This document shows, one piece after another, positions 35,932 to 37,310 of a DNA stretch of 37,310 bases; position 1 is the first letter of the stretch; each line of letters starts with the position of its first letter. The position numbers were made by a program, and so were the translations under genes. Location: NCBI GenBank assembly GCA_029268205.1, contig JAJUGK010000007.1:1-37310 (forward strand), written 5' to 3'. Source of the DNA: Nocardioidaceae bacterium. Lineage in GTDB: Bacteria > Actinomycetota > Actinomycetes > Propionibacteriales > Nocardioidaceae. The notes beneath the pieces were generated by a model. The model ran no database searches. It saw nothing but the letters and a program-made list of their open reading frames with translations, and was not told the DNA's origin.

Positions 35932-36198
35932 ATGGGCGGCGGACATCGTGGCGGACACGCCAACCCGACCGCGCCCGATGACGGTCGGCGCGCGGTCCAC
36001 GTGTGGGTGCGCCGTCCCGGCTACTTCGGCGAGGAGCGGTTGCCCGGACTGCTGTTGATGTGGCGCCGGGGGCGTACGCGGTCCGGCGCCCCCCAATGGG
36101 AGGGCTGGGTGGTGTTCGCCGCGACCGGCCACCCGGAGGGCGGCGGACCGGTCGTCCGCCAGGAGTGGGTGGAGGCGGCGGCGATCATGCCCCGCTGA
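35932..36198 (+). CDS. Uncharacterised 88-aa protein, predicted LexA/SOS-controlled
   Basis: MGGGHRGGHANPTAPDDGRRAVHVWVRRPGYFGEERLPGLLLMWRRGRTRSGAPQWEGWVVFAATGHPEGGGPVVRQEWVEAAAIMPR. LexA box ends 10 bp before ATG; -10-like TAACAT (35920-35925) 6 nt before ATG. Confidence 0.75.
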   Translation: MGGGHRGGHANPTAPDDGRRAVHVWVRRPGYFGEERLPGLLLMWRRGRTRSGAPQWEGWVVFAATGHPEGGGPVVRQEWVEAAAIMPR

Positions 36199-36348
36199 CC
36201 AGCGGGTCGGCGACTCCCGCGAGACAGGCCACCGGGTGCGCCCACCCCTGCGTGAGTGGCGTGCGCGCCCGGTCGCGATGTTGAGGAGATGCCCCGCTCC
36301 TGTAGCGCTCACACCTCTCAACCGTGGGCTCTTCCGGTTGTCTCAGGC

Positions 36349-36906
36349 CTAGCGGGCCAGTGCCGTGCGTACGGCGTCGCGGGTGCGGTCGAGCACGGCG
36401 GCGAGGGGCCCGGCGAGGAGGTTGGTGGTGGCCGAACTGCCGACGCTGGGGTGGGGATGCGTGGGGGCGATCTTCTCCACCGCCAGCACGGCGGCCGCCA
36501 TCCGCTCAAGCATCCGCTCGTCGGTGTCGGCGCGCAGCAGCGGGAACTCCTCGCGCTCCTCGGCCTCGGCGTGAGTGATCACCGCCGCACGCAGGGCGGC
36601 GAGCTTCGGGTCGAACGCCGGGTCGGCGACGTCCATCCCGTCGAGGTCGGCGAGCAGCTTCTTGGCCGTGGTCTCCTCCTCGAGGCGCTCGTCGACCACA
36701 TCGTTGCCACCATCGGCGATCCGGGCCAGGGGGTGGGTGATGAGTTCCTCGGCCGTCTCGTGGACGGCGAGGTAGCGACGCAGTTCCTCGAAGGCGCGCT
36801 GCCGCGCGTCGGTGTCACTGGCGGCCTCGACGGCGTCGAAGAGGTCGCGGATGTGGCCGTGCTGTTGCACGAGCAGGTCGATGACGTCGGTCTTGGCGGA
36901 ACTCAT
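36349..36906 (-). CDS. Hemerythrin domain-containing protein
   Basis: DLLVQQHGHIRDLFDAVEAA, RRYLAVHETAEELITHPLA, AVITHAEAEEREEFPLLR: HxxE/H pattern of hemerythrin HHE. Confidence 0.9.
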   Translation of the reverse strand: MSSAKTDVIDLLVQQHGHIRDLFDAVEAASDTDARQRAFEELRRYLAVHETAEELITHPLARIADGGNDVVDERLEEETTAKKLLADLDGMDVADPAFDPKLAALRAAVITHAEAEEREEFPLLRADTDERMLERMAAAVLAVEKIAPTHPHPSVGSSATTNLLAGPLAAVLDRTRDAVRTALAR

Positions 36907-37014
36907 GGGCGGCCTTCCCGGTGGCGGACTGGGGCTACCCCAAGGTGTTCCCCAGCGGCCATCGCCCATACCTGGGTGGTCTGTGGTGCGCGGCACCCGG
37001 TCTGGGAACGCGAA

Positions 37015-37052
37015 CCGCCCCCGTGATCGACGCGTGGTGATCGCGGGGGCGG
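37015..37052 (-). terminator. Hairpin terminator downstream of the cold-shock gene
   Basis: CCGCCCCCGTGATC ... GATCGCGGGGGCGG: about 14-bp stem with one wobble. Confidence 0.65.
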
Positions 37053-37087
37053 TGCGGACGGCGGAGGTCAGATGGCCTCCGCTGGTG

Positions 37088-37288
37088 TCAGATGGCGCGG
37101 ACGTTCTCCGCCTGCGGGCCCTTGGGGCCCTGCGTGACGTCGAACTCGACGCGCTGGTTCTCGTCGAGGCTCTTGTAGCCCTGGGTCTGGATTGCGGAGT
37201 AGTGGACGAACACGTCGTCACCCTCGGCGCGCTCGATGAAGCCGAAGCCCTTCTCGGCGTTGAACCACTTCACGGTACCTTCAGTCAT
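37088..37288 (-). CDS. cspA: Cold-shock protein (CspA family)
   Basis: [66 protein letters not shown]. Confidence 0.97.
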   Translation of the reverse strand: MTEGTVKWFNAEKGFGFIERAEGDDVFVHYSAIQTQGYKSLDENQRVEFDVTQGPKGPQAENVRAI

Positions 37289-37310
37289 GCTGATTCCTTG
37301 CTGGTGATGA

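Noticed and set aside
36199-36348. Possible structured RNA or tRNA in the gap before the hemerythrin gene
   Set aside because: Only a weak AACCG/CGGTT hairpin; no cloverleaf, anticodon arm or other recognisable RNA signature by eye.
1-37310. CRISPR arrays, insertion sequences, prophage or integrase genes
   Set aside because: No regularly spaced direct repeats, transposase/integrase motifs or terminal inverted repeats seen. Content is mostly housekeeping/chromosomal.

Overview
Chromosomal segment of a high-GC actinobacterium. Gene content and codon usage look Nocardioides-like, but this is an inference. The window holds about 37 protein-coding genes. I found no rRNA, tRNA, CRISPR array or IS/transposase. 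Main blocks: secreted metallopeptidase fragment (-); phosphodiesterase plus PhoD operon (-) divergent from a metallophosphoesterase, with a candidate PHO box; succinate-semialdehyde dehydrogenase (-); a sugar ABC transporter / GH1 beta-glucosidase / LacI-regulator operon with a perfect GTAAACGTTTAC operator; lexA (-) divergent from a DivS/ChiZ-like LysM protein with an unusually dense LexA-box cluster; lysoplasmalogenase; TRIC channel; single-domain cNMP-binding protein; MFS plus lactone oxidase; ferrochelatase; inositol monophosphatase; LigC-type DNA ligase; serine hydrolase; HipA-like kinase plus DUF3037 pair; lpd; a sulfite reductase / zinc-ribbon / cysH / CbiX operon preceded by an unannotated RRHVDL leader-peptide uORF; glyA; a 36-bp perfect palindrome with a partial second copy; AidB-like acyl-CoA dehydrogenase; K+ channel; an uncharacterised 88-aa protein with a LexA box over its predicted leaderless promoter; hemerythrin; cold-shock protein. 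The items most worth follow-up are the SOS-controlled 88-aa ORF, the LexA-box array, the cys leader uORF with an RBS hairpin, the twin CGCCACATATGTGGCG palindromes, the HipA/DUF3037 pair, and the repeated -10-N6-start-codon (leaderless) layout.
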